From positions 1 through 24,557 of the forward strand of contig CAYMRR010000006.1 of NCBI GenBank assembly GCA_964393005.1: a stretch of 24,557 bases of DNA. Direction: 5' to 3'. Shown here one piece after another: positions 8,159 through 16,423 of the stretch. This DNA is from UBA5272 sp964393005. Lineage in GTDB: Bacteria > Patescibacteriota > Minisyncoccia > Phycocordibacterales > UBA5272. The notes beneath the pieces were generated by a model. It worked only from the letters and a program-made list of their open reading frames with translations, searched no databases and was not told the origin of the DNA. Every line of letters starts with the position of its first letter. Position 1 is the first letter of the stretch. Made by a program: the position numbers and the translations under genes.

Positions 8159-9568
8159 ATGTCTCAAAAAAAACAATCTTTTTTCAAAAAAAATAAAAAA
8201 GAAATAATTTTAGTTTCTTTATCTATTTTAATATTTACTTCAATTTTTTACTTTTTATTTTTTAATAAAAATAAAAACTCTTTCTCTTTTTTAGATAAAA
8301 CTTCTAAAGGAGAAAATATTTTTAATTTTGGTAATTTATTTGATTTTACTAATAAAAAAGAAGACAAAAAACAAAAAGAAGAGGAGGAAGATTATACTTT
8401 AAAGATAGGTTATTCAGAAGGTTTAATAAAAGTTTGGGATAAACCAGTAGCTGGATATAATTTTTATTATAAAGATTATACTGACACTTATTTAGACGAA
8501 TACGGAATAGAACATTCTTTTACTAACACCAAAACAATTCTCCAATTTGTTGATAGTGAGACAGGTTTTATATATGAAAAAGATTTATTAAATCCTACTT
8601 CTACTCCTTATCAAATAACCTCTGACTCTTACCCTAATACAGTAAAAGCTTATTTTATGAATGATAATAATGGTAATAAGAGTAGAGTTTTTTTACAATA
8701 TTTAAAAAACGATACTATTAAAACTGTTAGTGCTACTTTACCTGCTTATTATAATACTCCTGCTAAACTTTTAAATATTTTAGATTTACCAGATAATATT
8801 ATTAATTTTACTTTATCTACTAATAATGAATTTGCTGGATTTATAGTTAAAAAAACAAAAATAAAAAATAATATAGTAGATTATTATTCTGATTGGTATT
8901 TATTTAAAAATATACAAGACTCTTATGGAGAAAGAATCTATAGTTCTGAGTTTTATGATTGGAAGATGTTATTAACAAATAAAGGAGATGTTTATGCTTA
9001 TAGTAATGAATCAGCATTACTAGAAAATGTTTTATATAAATTAGAAAAAAATGAATCTAATTCTTTAGGTAATTTAAATATTATTTTTAGTGGTTATAAA
9101 GGAATGTCTTTTTTAATTAATAATAATAATCTATTAACTTCTATTTTATCAGGTTCAGGTTTAAAACTTTACATTAATGAAAATTTTAAAGGGGAGTATT
9201 TTGAACTTATAGATTTATACCGTTTAAATTTTTTAACACTAGCTAACAAATGTACTCAAATTGAATACAAATCAGATAACTTAATTATATGTTCTGTCCC
9301 TAAAGAGATAAAAAGTTATACTTATGGTCTTCCTGATGCTTGGTATCAAGGTATGACAAGTTGGGAAGATTCTCTATATATTGTAAACAATGATTATCAA
9401 AATGGAACACTTCTATTTGATTTTAAATCAGATGGTTATATTAATGAAATAATAGATGGTAAAAATTTAAGTATAAATGAGAGATTTGCAACACATTTAG
9501 GTTTTATTAATAAAAATGATTCTTCTTTATGGACTCTAAATATACTTAGAGCTTTAGAACTTCAATAA
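8159..9568 (+). CDS. Membrane-anchored beta-rich protein (propeller-like), T4SS locus
   Basis: A 469-residue protein starting three bases after the hydrolase gene, so in the same operon. An N-terminal basic stretch is followed by one transmembrane helix (about residues 16-36), a K/E-rich linker (to about 75), then ~390 residues of short strand-forming segments with many aromatic residues and asparagines. Spaced segments (e.g. SDWYLFKN, VYAYSNES, KLYINENF, SLWTLNIL) resemble the blades of a WD40/TolB-like beta-propeller, but I cannot assign blades with confidence. No enzymatic motif is seen. Similar single-helix, beta-rich proteins close CPR secretion loci in my recollection. It would display the folded part outside the membrane, next to the hydrolase. 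It converges on yidC with a two-base gap. Confidence 0.6.
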   Translation: MSQKKQSFFKKNKKEIILVSLSILIFTSIFYFLFFNKNKNSFSFLDKTSKGENIFNFGNLFDFTNKKEDKKQKEEEEDYTLKIGYSEGLIKVWDKPVAGYNFYYKDYTDTYLDEYGIEHSFTNTKTILQFVDSETGFIYEKDLLNPTSTPYQITSDSYPNTVKAYFMNDNNGNKSRVFLQYLKNDTIKTVSATLPAYYNTPAKLLNILDLPDNIINFTLSTNNEFAGFIVKKTKIKNNIVDYYSDWYLFKNIQDSYGERIYSSEFYDWKMLLTNKGDVYAYSNESALLENVLYKLEKNESNSLGNLNIIFSGYKGMSFLINNNNLLTSILSGSGLKLYINENFKGEYFELIDLYRLNFLTLANKCTQIEYKSDNLIICSVPKEIKSYTYGLPDAWYQGMTSWEDSLYIVNNDYQNGTLLFDFKSDGYINEIIDGKNLSINERFATHLGFINKNDSSLWTLNILRALELQ

Positions 9569-9570
9569 TA

Positions 9571-10299
9571 TTATTTCTTATTAAGATTTAACTCTTTTTT
9601 AATATATATATCTTGAAAAATACTTAAAATATTGTTAATTGTCCAATATACTCCTAAACCTGCAGGAAGAAATGAAGCGGACACTCCTATTAAAATAGGT
9701 AAAAAATAAGTCATTTGCATTTGTAAAGATCTTGTAAAAAAAGACTTAAAACTATCATCTTTTTGATTTTTAGAATTTTTATTTAAATCTTTAAAAACTT
9801 GAGATTGTCTTAAAGAAAGGATTAACATAGTTAAACCTGTAATAACACCTACCCAAATATTTTTTTCTGAGAGATCTAATAAACCAAAAGCTAATTTTTT
9901 AGTTGTTTCTGGAAAATTGATAAAATTATAAAGAAGATCTGGTTTTAAAGTAAAACCATCTCTAAATACATAATATAAAGCAAAAAATATAGGTATTTGA
10001 ATTATTAATAATAAAATACTAGCAAAAGGTTTTATATTTCTCTCTTTATAAATCTTCATTGTTTCTTCTGCTATTTTAGTATTATTATTCTTATATTTTT
10101 CTTTTATTTTTTCTATATCTAATTGTGCTTCTCTCATTAAATATGAACTTTTTTGAGAATTTAAATTTGGTTTAAATAATATTATTTTAATTAGTATAGT
10201 AACTAAAATTATAGCTATTCCTACATCATAAGAAGGTATATAGTTTATTATATAAACTACAAGATTATATATAGGTCTTAAGAAGAAAGTGTTAAACAT
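9571..10299 (-). CDS. yidC: Membrane protein insertase YidC/Oxa1
   Basis: A 242-residue insertase without the large periplasmic domain of proteobacterial YidC. About five transmembrane helices: near residues 10-25, 27-42, 92-112, 146-163 and 192-222. Recognisable landmarks are GIAIILVTILIKIILFKP (TM entry), PFASILLLIIQIPIFFALYYVFRDG and the C-terminal PAGLGVYWTINNILSIFQD signature of the Oxa1 family. The residue that is normally Arg in the hydrophilic groove (TIIVRL in Bacillus) appears here as K38. It starts four bases downstream of the rnpA stop. This is the last gene of the rpmH-rnpA-yidC cluster, and no jag/yidD follows in the window. Function: insertion of membrane proteins alone or with SecYEG. 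Confidence 0.9.
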   Translation of the reverse strand: MFNTFFLRPIYNLVVYIINYIPSYDVGIAIILVTILIKIILFKPNLNSQKSSYLMREAQLDIEKIKEKYKNNNTKIAEETMKIYKERNIKPFASILLLIIQIPIFFALYYVFRDGFTLKPDLLYNFINFPETTKKLAFGLLDLSEKNIWVGVITGLTMLILSLRQSQVFKDLNKNSKNQKDDSFKSFFTRSLQMQMTYFLPILIGVSASFLPAGLGVYWTINNILSIFQDIYIKKELNLNKK

Positions 10300-10303
10300 G
10301 ATT

Positions 10304-10687
10304 TTATATTTTTAAAATTCTATTTAAAGTATTATACACCTCTTTCTCTAAAAGAGAAAATTTTATTTCTTTTATTTCCTTTTTAATATAAAAAATTAAA
10401 AATATTTTACTATTTTCTAAATATTCATCTTTTAAATTTTTTTTATAATTTTCTATTATGGTATAAATTTGTCTTCTTATTTTATTTCTATCTACAGAAT
10501 TTTTAAAATTCTTTTTAGAAATTACTATTCCTGTCTTAAAAAGACTTCCTTCTTTCAAATTTAATATATTTTCTTTTTTATATTTAATATCAAAAAATAC
10601 ACCTCTTTCTGTTTTAATAGGTGTATTTTTTTTTACAAAAATATTTTTAATTTCAAAAGATGTTAATTTATAAATCTTTTTTAACAT
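10304..10687 (-). CDS. rnpA: RNase P protein component
   Basis: A 127-residue basic protein. It contains the family's RNR motif as VDRNKIRRQIY (R67, N68, R71, R72), following a GIVISKK strand (residues 53-59). Both fit RnpA, which binds the RNase P RNA and helps 5' processing of tRNA precursors. It is preceded by rpmH with an eight-base gap and followed by yidC with four bases, the classic order near bacterial origins. Length is near the usual 110-130. No Shine-Dalgarno precedes the ATG; translation probably relies on coupling in the rpmH operon. Confidence 0.9.
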   Translation of the reverse strand: MLKKIYKLTSFEIKNIFVKKNTPIKTERGVFFDIKYKKENILNLKEGSLFKTGIVISKKNFKNSVDRNKIRRQIYTIIENYKKNLKDEYLENSKIFLIFYIKKEIKEIKFSLLEKEVYNTLNRILKI

Positions 10688-10695
10688 TTTAAATA

Positions 10696-10911
10696 TTATT
10701 TATTTTTTCTTCTCTCTTTACTAGATTTGACTGTACTCATTCTTTTTACTAAAAGATTTTTTTCTTCTGAGACGGAAAGATTTTTCCTACCATCTCTTCT
10801 TCTGTTTTTAATAACACTCTTTCCTCCAGAAGTTCTCATTCTAGATAAAAAGCCATGAGTGGTGTATCTTTTCTTGTTTTTTGGTTTATATGTTACTCCT
10901 CCTGATGCCAT
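10696..10911 (-). CDS. rpmH: 50S ribosomal protein L34 with C-terminal extension
   Basis: A 71-residue protein when started at ATG 10911; a TTG at 10941 would add ten residues (MYIKQNKNKN) that do not fit the family. The L34 core is unmistakable: YKPKNKKRYTTHGFLSRMRT followed by SGGKSVIKNRRRDGRKNLSV, to about residue 48. Typical L34 is 44-47 residues, so the last ~23 residues (SEEKNLLVKRMSTVKSSKER...) are an extension, lysine/arginine-rich. It is the first gene of the leftward rpmH-rnpA-yidC operon, which starts opposite dnaA. L34 is a component of the large subunit. Confidence 0.92.
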   Translation of the reverse strand: MASGGVTYKPKNKKRYTTHGFLSRMRTSGGKSVIKNRRRDGRKNLSVSEEKNLLVKRMSTVKSSKERRKNK

Positions 10912-10972
10912 ATTTTTATTTTTATTTTGTTTAATATACAATATTTATAATAAAAATACAAGTTTTATATAT

Positions 10973-10996
10973 AAGTTTGTTTATTTTTTCAAACTT
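10973..10996. repeat. Inverted repeat between divergent rpmH and dnaA
   Basis: Seven-base arms AAGTTTG (10973-10979) and CAAACTT (10990-10996) enclose a ten-base T-rich loop. It lies in the 140-base region separating rpmH from dnaA. It could be a binding site for a regulator or a small hairpin in a leader. Nothing more can be said from sequence. Confidence 0.35.
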
Positions 10997-11001
10997 TTGT
11001 A

Positions 11002-11017
11002 TACTTAACACTAAGTA
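11002..11017. promoter_or_regulatory. Perfect small inverted repeat in the dnaA upstream region (operator candidate)
   Basis: TACTTA and TAAGTA are separated by ACAC. The left arm overlaps a TATACT (11000-11005) that could be a -10 element for dnaA. A second -10-like TATAGT lies at 11024-11029 with a leader of about 16 bases to the ATG at 11052. Which promoter is used is not decided by the sequence. Confidence 0.3.
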
Positions 11018-11051
11018 ACTAAATATAGTACTCTTTTTTTATTTTAATATT

Positions 11052-12398
11052 ATGGATTATAAACAAATTTGGGATATGGCGCTATCGAGAATAGAATTAG
11101 AACTATCTCGAGTAAATTTTAATACTTGGTTTAGAAATACACAGATTATTAATTATAAAAGTGGTACTGTAGTAATTGGTGTTCCTAATGATTTTGTTAA
11201 AGAATGGTTATTACAAAAACATCATAAATTTATTCTTAGAATATTAAGAGAAATACATGAGGGTGTAAAAGGGGTTGAATTTCATACTGTAAAATTAGAA
11301 ACTTTACAGAAAAAAGCTATTCAAGCTAAAAATAAAATAATAGAACCTACAAATTCTCTCCCTTTACAAGATTTATATATCAATAAAGATGATGGATTAA
11401 ATCAAAAATATACATTTAACAATTTTGTAGTAGGTGCTTTTAATGAATTAGCTTATGCTGCATCACAAGCTGTTATTAAAAATCCTGGTATTGCTTATAA
11501 TCCTTTATTTATCTATGGTAATACTGGCCTTGGTAAAACTCACCTTATACAAGCCATAGGTAATACTATTAAAAATAATTATTCTGATAAAAAAGTTTTC
11601 TATACTTCTCTTGAGAAATATTATTTAGAATTTGTTTCTGCTATTAATAGTCAAAAAATAAATAGCTTTAAAGAAAAATATAAAAAATATGATGTTTTTA
11701 TAATGGATGATATTCAATTTATTAATGGTAAAGAAAAAACTCAAGATGAACTCTTTCATTTATTTAATAATTTACATAATGATAATAAACAAATTATTTT
11801 TTCTTCTGATAAACATCCAAATTTTATTGTAGGATTAGAAGATAGATTAAAATCTAGATTTAATCAAGGAATGATAGTTGATATTGGTATTCCAGATTAT
11901 GAGTCCAGAATTAATATTCTTAAATCAAAAATAAAGAATAAAGAGAAAGTAGAAAATGGAGTAATTGAATATGTAGCAGAAAATATTAGTGGAAACATTA
12001 GAGAATTAGAAGGTGTTATTAATTTTATTCAAGCACAAATAGAGCTTTTTGATCAAAAAGTTACTCTAACTAGTATTGTTAATCTTGTTAAAAACAATAT
12101 AAGATCTAAAAGATCAGTATCTATTTCAGAAGTTGTTAAAATAGTTTCTGATTATTATAATATTCATTCTTCTTATATCTATACTAAAACTCGTAGAAAA
12201 GATATAGTAAAACCTAGACAAATAATTATGTATATTTTAAGGGAGTATTTTGATGTTTCTTATCCTACAATAGGGGAGAAATTAGGTGGAAAAGATCACA
12301 CAACAGTTATTCATTCTTATGAAAAAATTAAGAAAGAAAGAAGAGAAGATCCTTATCTAAATAAAGAAATAGAAGAACTTTATAATATATTAAAATAG
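11052..12398 (+). CDS. dnaA: Chromosomal replication initiator protein DnaA
   Basis: A 448-residue protein, complete. Domain I occupies about residues 1-85 (IWDMALSRIELELSRVNFNTWF). A short linker follows. The AAA+ domain III carries Walker A at about 156-163 (GNTGLGKT), Walker B at 214-220 (DVFIMDD) with IQF next, and the arginine-finger motif RLKSRF (265-270). Domain IV, the helix-turn-helix for DnaA boxes, has GGKDHTTVIHS at about 412-422, matching the family signature. It is divergent from rpmH and followed by dnaN, the standard origin arrangement. It ends in TAG and is followed by a hairpin terminator candidate at 12462-12489. The start has no Shine-Dalgarno; T-rich sequence precedes it. 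Confidence 0.97.
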   Translation: MDYKQIWDMALSRIELELSRVNFNTWFRNTQIINYKSGTVVIGVPNDFVKEWLLQKHHKFILRILREIHEGVKGVEFHTVKLETLQKKAIQAKNKIIEPTNSLPLQDLYINKDDGLNQKYTFNNFVVGAFNELAYAASQAVIKNPGIAYNPLFIYGNTGLGKTHLIQAIGNTIKNNYSDKKVFYTSLEKYYLEFVSAINSQKINSFKEKYKKYDVFIMDDIQFINGKEKTQDELFHLFNNLHNDNKQIIFSSDKHPNFIVGLEDRLKSRFNQGMIVDIGIPDYESRINILKSKIKNKEKVENGVIEYVAENISGNIRELEGVINFIQAQIELFDQKVTLTSIVNLVKNNIRSKRSVSISEVVKIVSDYYNIHSSYIYTKTRRKDIVKPRQIIMYILREYFDVSYPTIGEKLGGKDHTTVIHSYEKIKKERREDPYLNKEIEELYNILK

Positions 12399-12401
12399 TT
12401 A

Positions 12402-12469
12402 TCTGTTAAAAACTTGTTAATATCTCTATTATAAGAAACTAATAAATATAGAAAGTCTGTTAAAAACTT
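12402..12469. repeat. Direct repeat pair TCTGTTAAAAACTT in the oriC candidate
   Basis: Two exact 14-base copies begin at 12402 and 12456, 54 bases apart. The second one also forms the left arm of the hairpin behind dnaA. They might be initiator-binding or terminator-related sequence; I cannot decide. Confidence 0.5.
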
Positions 12470-12489
12470 AAGAATATTTTTAAGTTTTT
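12462..12489 (+). terminator. Rho-independent terminator candidate behind dnaA
   Basis: Arms AAAAACTTAA (12462-12471) and TTAAGTTTTT (12480-12489) form a ten-base-pair stem with an eight-base loop, followed by another T and AATTT. It is GC-poor and thus weak in thermodynamic terms, but well positioned 63 bases after the dnaA stop. Confidence 0.45.
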
Positions 12490-12725
12490 TAATTTATTGT
12501 AAAACATATTATTTTTCAGTAAATCTTAATTCTATTTTTATTATCATTTTTAAATTCTTATCCTTTTTAGAAATCAGGTTCTTACTGTTTAAAAATAAGG
12601 AGATAATCTTGTTATTAACTTTCTCCACAACTATATATATTATTAATAATTATTATTTAAAAAGTATTTTCTAAATTCACATTTATTAATTATTTTAATA
12701 AGTTTAATATTTATTGAAAATATAC

Positions 12726-12731
12726 TATAAT
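12726..12731 (+). promoter_or_regulatory. -10 box TATAAT upstream of dnaN
   Basis: TATAAT ends ten bases before the dnaN ATG at 12742. It predicts a leader of about two to four bases. No Shine-Dalgarno is present. Confidence 0.45.
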
Positions 12732-12741
12732 TAATTAACTT

Positions 12742-13863
12742 ATGAAATTTGAGATTAATTCAATAAAATTATTTAAAATAATAAATCAAGTAGGTAAAGC
12801 TAGAAATAAAAATACTTTAAATTCTTATTTAAATAATATATATATAAAAAGTGAAAATAATACTCTTACTATGAGAGCTACTAATTTAGAACTTACTTGC
12901 GAAAAATCTGTCTCTATGAAAGGAGTGATAAATGGAGAATGTTTAATAAATGGAGATATATTAACTAAGTTTTCTAATCATTTTACAAATATAGATACAA
13001 ATATTATTTGCGAACTAATTGATGATGTTTTAAATATTTCTTATTTAAAAAACAAAATTCAACTTAAAACTACCAAATTAGAAGATTTTCCAAATATACC
13101 TAATTCTGGTAATTATTTAACCAGTATTAATTTAAAAACATATATTAATTTAATTAAATCTGTAGCTTTCTGTGCTTCTACTTCTGAAATAAAACCAGAA
13201 ATGTCTTCTGTTTATCTTTATTCTAAAGATGGAGAATTGGTTTCTGTAGCAACAGATTCTTTTAGATTAGCTGAAAAAAAAATAACATTCGATAATAATA
13301 ATGAAGATATAAATATATTAATTTCTCAGAAAAATATTAATGAAAAAATTTCTATATTAGAAAGTTTGAAAGACGAAGAAAATTCTGAAGAAGAGATAGA
13401 AATATATAGTAGTGAAAATATTTTAACAATACAAAATGAAAATACAATCCTAGCAATAAGATCTATAAATGGTAATTTTCCAGATTATAAACAACTTTTT
13501 CCAAAAGAATGGATAACTAAAGTAAAAGTAAATAAAACAGAATTAAAAAATAGTCTTAATTTGTCTACTATTTTTGTAAATAATTATTCTTATGTGGATT
13601 TAGATATTTTAGTAGAAGATAAAATTATAAAAACTAAATCCAAAAACGATAGAGTAGGAGCTTTAGATAAAGAAATAATACCAGAATCTATTACTGGAGA
13701 GAATATATCTGTAAGCTATAATAGTAATTATTTTTTAGATGGAATTTCTCATATTTTAAGTGAAGATATAGAACTTCTTTTTACTCAACAAAATAGACCA
13801 CTCTTTATAAAAGATGGGCAAGATGAAAGTTTTACTTATTTATTAATGCCTCTCAATAAATAG
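12742..13863 (+). CDS. dnaN: DNA polymerase III beta subunit (sliding clamp)
   Basis: A 373-residue protein of normal length for the three-domain beta clamp. N-terminal MKFEINSIKLFKIINQVGKA, an internal VATDSFRLAEKKI (about residues 173-185; typical 'TDGHRLA' region of domain 2) and the C-terminal ending LFIKDGQDESFTYLLMPL (typical 'pvliRpxxdxxxxYvLMPm') are diagnostic. The clamp encircles DNA and tethers the polymerase. It follows dnaA across the oriC candidate. It ends with TAG and is followed ten bases later by a small ORF in the same direction. No oddities were seen beyond the high asparagine/lysine content shared by the window. Confidence 0.95.
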   Translation: MKFEINSIKLFKIINQVGKARNKNTLNSYLNNIYIKSENNTLTMRATNLELTCEKSVSMKGVINGECLINGDILTKFSNHFTNIDTNIICELIDDVLNISYLKNKIQLKTTKLEDFPNIPNSGNYLTSINLKTYINLIKSVAFCASTSEIKPEMSSVYLYSKDGELVSVATDSFRLAEKKITFDNNNEDINILISQKNINEKISILESLKDEENSEEEIEIYSSENILTIQNENTILAIRSINGNFPDYKQLFPKEWITKVKVNKTELKNSLNLSTIFVNNYSYVDLDILVEDKIIKTKSKNDRVGALDKEIIPESITGENISVSYNSNYFLDGISHILSEDIELLFTQQNRPLFIKDGQDESFTYLLMPLNK

Positions 13864-13873
13864 TTTAAAAGAA

Positions 13874-14140
13874 ATGGTTAATAATATTCAGGATTTATTT
13901 TTAAAATATAAAAATAAACTTAATACTAAAAAAAATAAAGAAGAAGAAATTATTTCTTTATTAAAAGAAAAATATAATTTAAATATAAAAGAAAATAATA
14001 TTAAACTAAATTTTAAAAATAATACTTTTAAACTAATTAATTTAAAATCTAGCGTTTATTTTTATATTAAAAACAAACTAAAAGATGAAGACATTTCTCT
14101 AATAGAAGAGAAAATAAGTTTAAAACTAATTTTTAATTAA
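13874..14140 (+). CDS. Small basic protein downstream of dnaN, unrecognised
   Basis: An 88-residue lysine-rich protein (about a quarter Lys) starting ten bases after dnaN, so probably cotranscribed. It starts with a helix (QDLFLKYKNKL), followed by alternating strand/helix: IKLNFKNNTFKLINLKSSVYFYIKNKL ... ISLIEEKISLKLIF. The strand-SSxxxxxIKNKL-helix pattern recalls the C-terminal half of DUF721/DciA replication proteins, which often sit near dnaN or recF, but the match is loose and no hallmark residue supports it. It overlaps the convergent PBP gene by eight bases at its 3' end. recF itself is not in the window. Confidence 0.55.
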   Translation: MVNNIQDLFLKYKNKLNTKKNKEEEIISLLKEKYNLNIKENNIKLNFKNNTFKLINLKSSVYFYIKNKLKDEDISLIEEKISLKLIFN

Positions 14141-16412
14141 TATTAGTAGTTGTAGATATTATTATTTCAGTATTATTTGGAATATTAATAGTGGTAGAAG
14201 AATTTAATAATTCATTAAAATTTTCATCAAAAATAGTAGTACTAGAACCATTATGATTTAAAACACCAGTAAAAGGACATAATGTATTTTGCATCCATAT
14301 ATCAGCAGGTAGTTTCCAAAGGTTGTATTGAGAATCATTTGGTTTTAAAACAGAATAACTAAAATTTAAACCATTTTCAGAATAACAGTATATACCATTT
14401 AAAGCAGGATTATTATCCACATTTGAAGTATTGTTAAGAGGAATATCTCTAAAATAAGTAGCTGCTTCATTTTGTAAAGCAAAAGACATAAATTCACTCC
14501 ACATAGGTACAGCTACCATTCCTGACATTCCTCTATTTATTTCTTTTCCATCATTATTTCCAGCCCATACACCTACAGCTATAGAAGGAGAATAACCTAT
14601 AGTCCAAGTATCTTTATATTCATTAGTAGTACCTGTTTTAGCTGCTACAGCTTTTCCTGGAAAATATAAACCAGAATTATAACCATATAAAGGAGCTCTT
14701 GCTTCATTATCTGAAAGGATACTGTTAATAGCAGAAGCTACAGAACTAGGTATTACACTAGAGCTGTTTTGATTATATTCTTCTAAAATGTTTCCATCTA
14801 TATCTGTAATAGATAAAATAAAAGCAGGCGGATTATAAACTCCATTATTAGCAAAAACTCCATAAGCATTAGTAAGTTGGAGTAAGCTTACTTCTCCAGA
14901 TCCAAGTACCAAAGAAAGACCATAATTAGTATTAGTATTTAAAGTAGTTATACCTAATTTTTGAGCAGTAGAAATAGCATTTTTAATTCCAGATAAATAT
15001 AAAGCTTTTACAGCAGGTATATTTAAAGATTGTGCTAAAGCTTCTTTTATAGTTACAGGGCCTTTAAAGGTACCATCATAGTTACTAGGGAAATAACATG
15101 TATCTTTGGTATATCCAGGAAGAGGGTTACCAAGATAGTCACAAGTAGTACTAAATTGAGTAGGAACATCAAATAACACAGTCTCTGGTGTGTATCCTTC
15201 CATAAATGCTGTAGCATACACTATAGGTTTAAAAGCAGAACCAGGCTGTCTTAGTGCGGTAGTAACATTATAGTTCCCAGGTATAGCATCAGTTTCAAAG
15301 TAATCTCTAGAGCCCACCATAGACAAAATTTGCCCTGTAGTAGGGTCTATTGCTACAAGTCCGGCATTTGTAGCTTGAAATTTTTCTGCGTTCTCTAAAG
15401 CGTATTTATTGACTATTTTCTCAGCTTCTGTTTGTAAATCATAATCCAAGGTAGTAACCACTTTTAAACCATCAATATCTACTGTATCTTTTCCATATTT
15501 TTCTTCAAGATAAGCTCTTACTAAAAATACAAAATGCATAGCTTTTCCATTTTCTGTATTTCTTTGCCATTCTACTTTTTCATTTAAAGCTGTATCATAT
15601 TCTTCTTTAGAAATTTTATTTTGTTCAAACATTAATCTTAAAATAAGATTTTTTCTAGCTTCTAATTTATCTACATTATCACCATAAGGAGAATAAAAAG
15701 TAGGAGCATTTGGAAGAGCAGCCAAATATGCAGCTTCAGCTAAAGTTATATCTATAGCATCTTTATTAAAAAATTGAGTAGCAGCTGTTTGTATTCCGTA
15801 AATAGTCCCTCCATAAGAGGCGTCATTAAGATAAATTGTTAAGATATCAGCTTTAGGAACTTGATAATCAAGTTTTATAGCCATAGCCCATTCTGTAATT
15901 TTTCTTATAATACTTTTCTCTCTGGTAAGTAAAGCATTTTTAATAATTTGTTGATCTATAGTAGAACCTCCTTGAACAAAAGCTCCAGATTTTATATTTG
16001 CTATAAAAGCTCTTATTATAGAAGTTGGTCTAATACCTTTATGATCATAAAAATATTTATCTTCTATTGCTATTGTGGCATCTTTTACATATTGAGATAT
16101 TTCAGAATAAGAAACCTGTGTTCTTTTAACTTCTCCATGTATATCGTATAAAATTATTTTTCCTGTGCGGTCATAAATTTTAGTAGAATTGTCTATTTTT
16201 CTATTGGCAAAATTAGAAAAATCTGGAATATTTACAGTAGAAATAAAAATAGCTATCACTGTAACTAGTATTAAAAATAAAGATAAAAACAAAAAGAAAA
16301 GATTTTTAAATATTTTCCAAAAAATTTTTTTATTTTTACTTTGAGAAGTTTTACCAGTTTTTACTTTTTTAGTATTTCTACCAAAAAGACTATTTTTTAT
16401 ACTATTTTTCAT
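14133..16412 (-). CDS. Class A penicillin-binding protein (glycosyltransferase/transpeptidase)
   Basis: A 759-residue bifunctional peptidoglycan synthase. Basic cytoplasmic N-terminus, then one transmembrane helix at about residues 36-58. Glycosyltransferase (GT51) domain: DATIAIEDKYFYDHKGI with catalytic E117, and FVQGGSTIDQQIIKN (about 145-159), where the family's usual T of GGSTITQQ is D153. Transpeptidase domain: SAFK at 392-395 with the nucleophile S392, SLN at 462-464, KTG at 592-594. All three catalytic motifs are intact. Two Cys (424, 439) lie in a loop after the SxxK motif, possibly a disulfide. The C-terminus is Thr/Ser/Asn-rich. It is divergent from tyrS. A TATAAT lies 11 bases before the ATG on its own strand. 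Specific ponA/mrcA naming is not justified. Confidence 0.93.
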   Translation of the reverse strand: MKNSIKNSLFGRNTKKVKTGKTSQSKNKKIFWKIFKNLFFLFLSLFLILVTVIAIFISTVNIPDFSNFANRKIDNSTKIYDRTGKIILYDIHGEVKRTQVSYSEISQYVKDATIAIEDKYFYDHKGIRPTSIIRAFIANIKSGAFVQGGSTIDQQIIKNALLTREKSIIRKITEWAMAIKLDYQVPKADILTIYLNDASYGGTIYGIQTAATQFFNKDAIDITLAEAAYLAALPNAPTFYSPYGDNVDKLEARKNLILRLMFEQNKISKEEYDTALNEKVEWQRNTENGKAMHFVFLVRAYLEEKYGKDTVDIDGLKVVTTLDYDLQTEAEKIVNKYALENAEKFQATNAGLVAIDPTTGQILSMVGSRDYFETDAIPGNYNVTTALRQPGSAFKPIVYATAFMEGYTPETVLFDVPTQFSTTCDYLGNPLPGYTKDTCYFPSNYDGTFKGPVTIKEALAQSLNIPAVKALYLSGIKNAISTAQKLGITTLNTNTNYGLSLVLGSGEVSLLQLTNAYGVFANNGVYNPPAFILSITDIDGNILEEYNQNSSSVIPSSVASAINSILSDNEARAPLYGYNSGLYFPGKAVAAKTGTTNEYKDTWTIGYSPSIAVGVWAGNNDGKEINRGMSGMVAVPMWSEFMSFALQNEAATYFRDIPLNNTSNVDNNPALNGIYCYSENGLNFSYSVLKPNDSQYNLWKLPADIWMQNTLCPFTGVLNHNGSSTTIFDENFNELLNSSTTINIPNNTEIIISTTTNIN

Positions 16413-16423
16413 TTTAATTTTAA

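Larger units (their letters stand above)
12399..12741. other. oriC: Putative replication origin (oriC) in the dnaA-dnaN gap
   Basis: This is a 343-base gene-free, extremely AT-rich region between dnaA and dnaN. It holds a DnaA-box-like TTCTCCACA at 12621-12629 (8 of 9 to TTATCCACA), immediately followed by a very AT-rich tract (about 12631-12665) that could unwind. A weaker AAATTCACA is near 12673-12681 (7 of 9). A 14-base direct repeat TCTGTTAAAAACTT occurs at 12402-12415 and 12456-12469. The dnaN promoter lies at the right end. The canonical box density of model origins is not seen; placement rests on context plus these sites. Confidence 0.5.
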
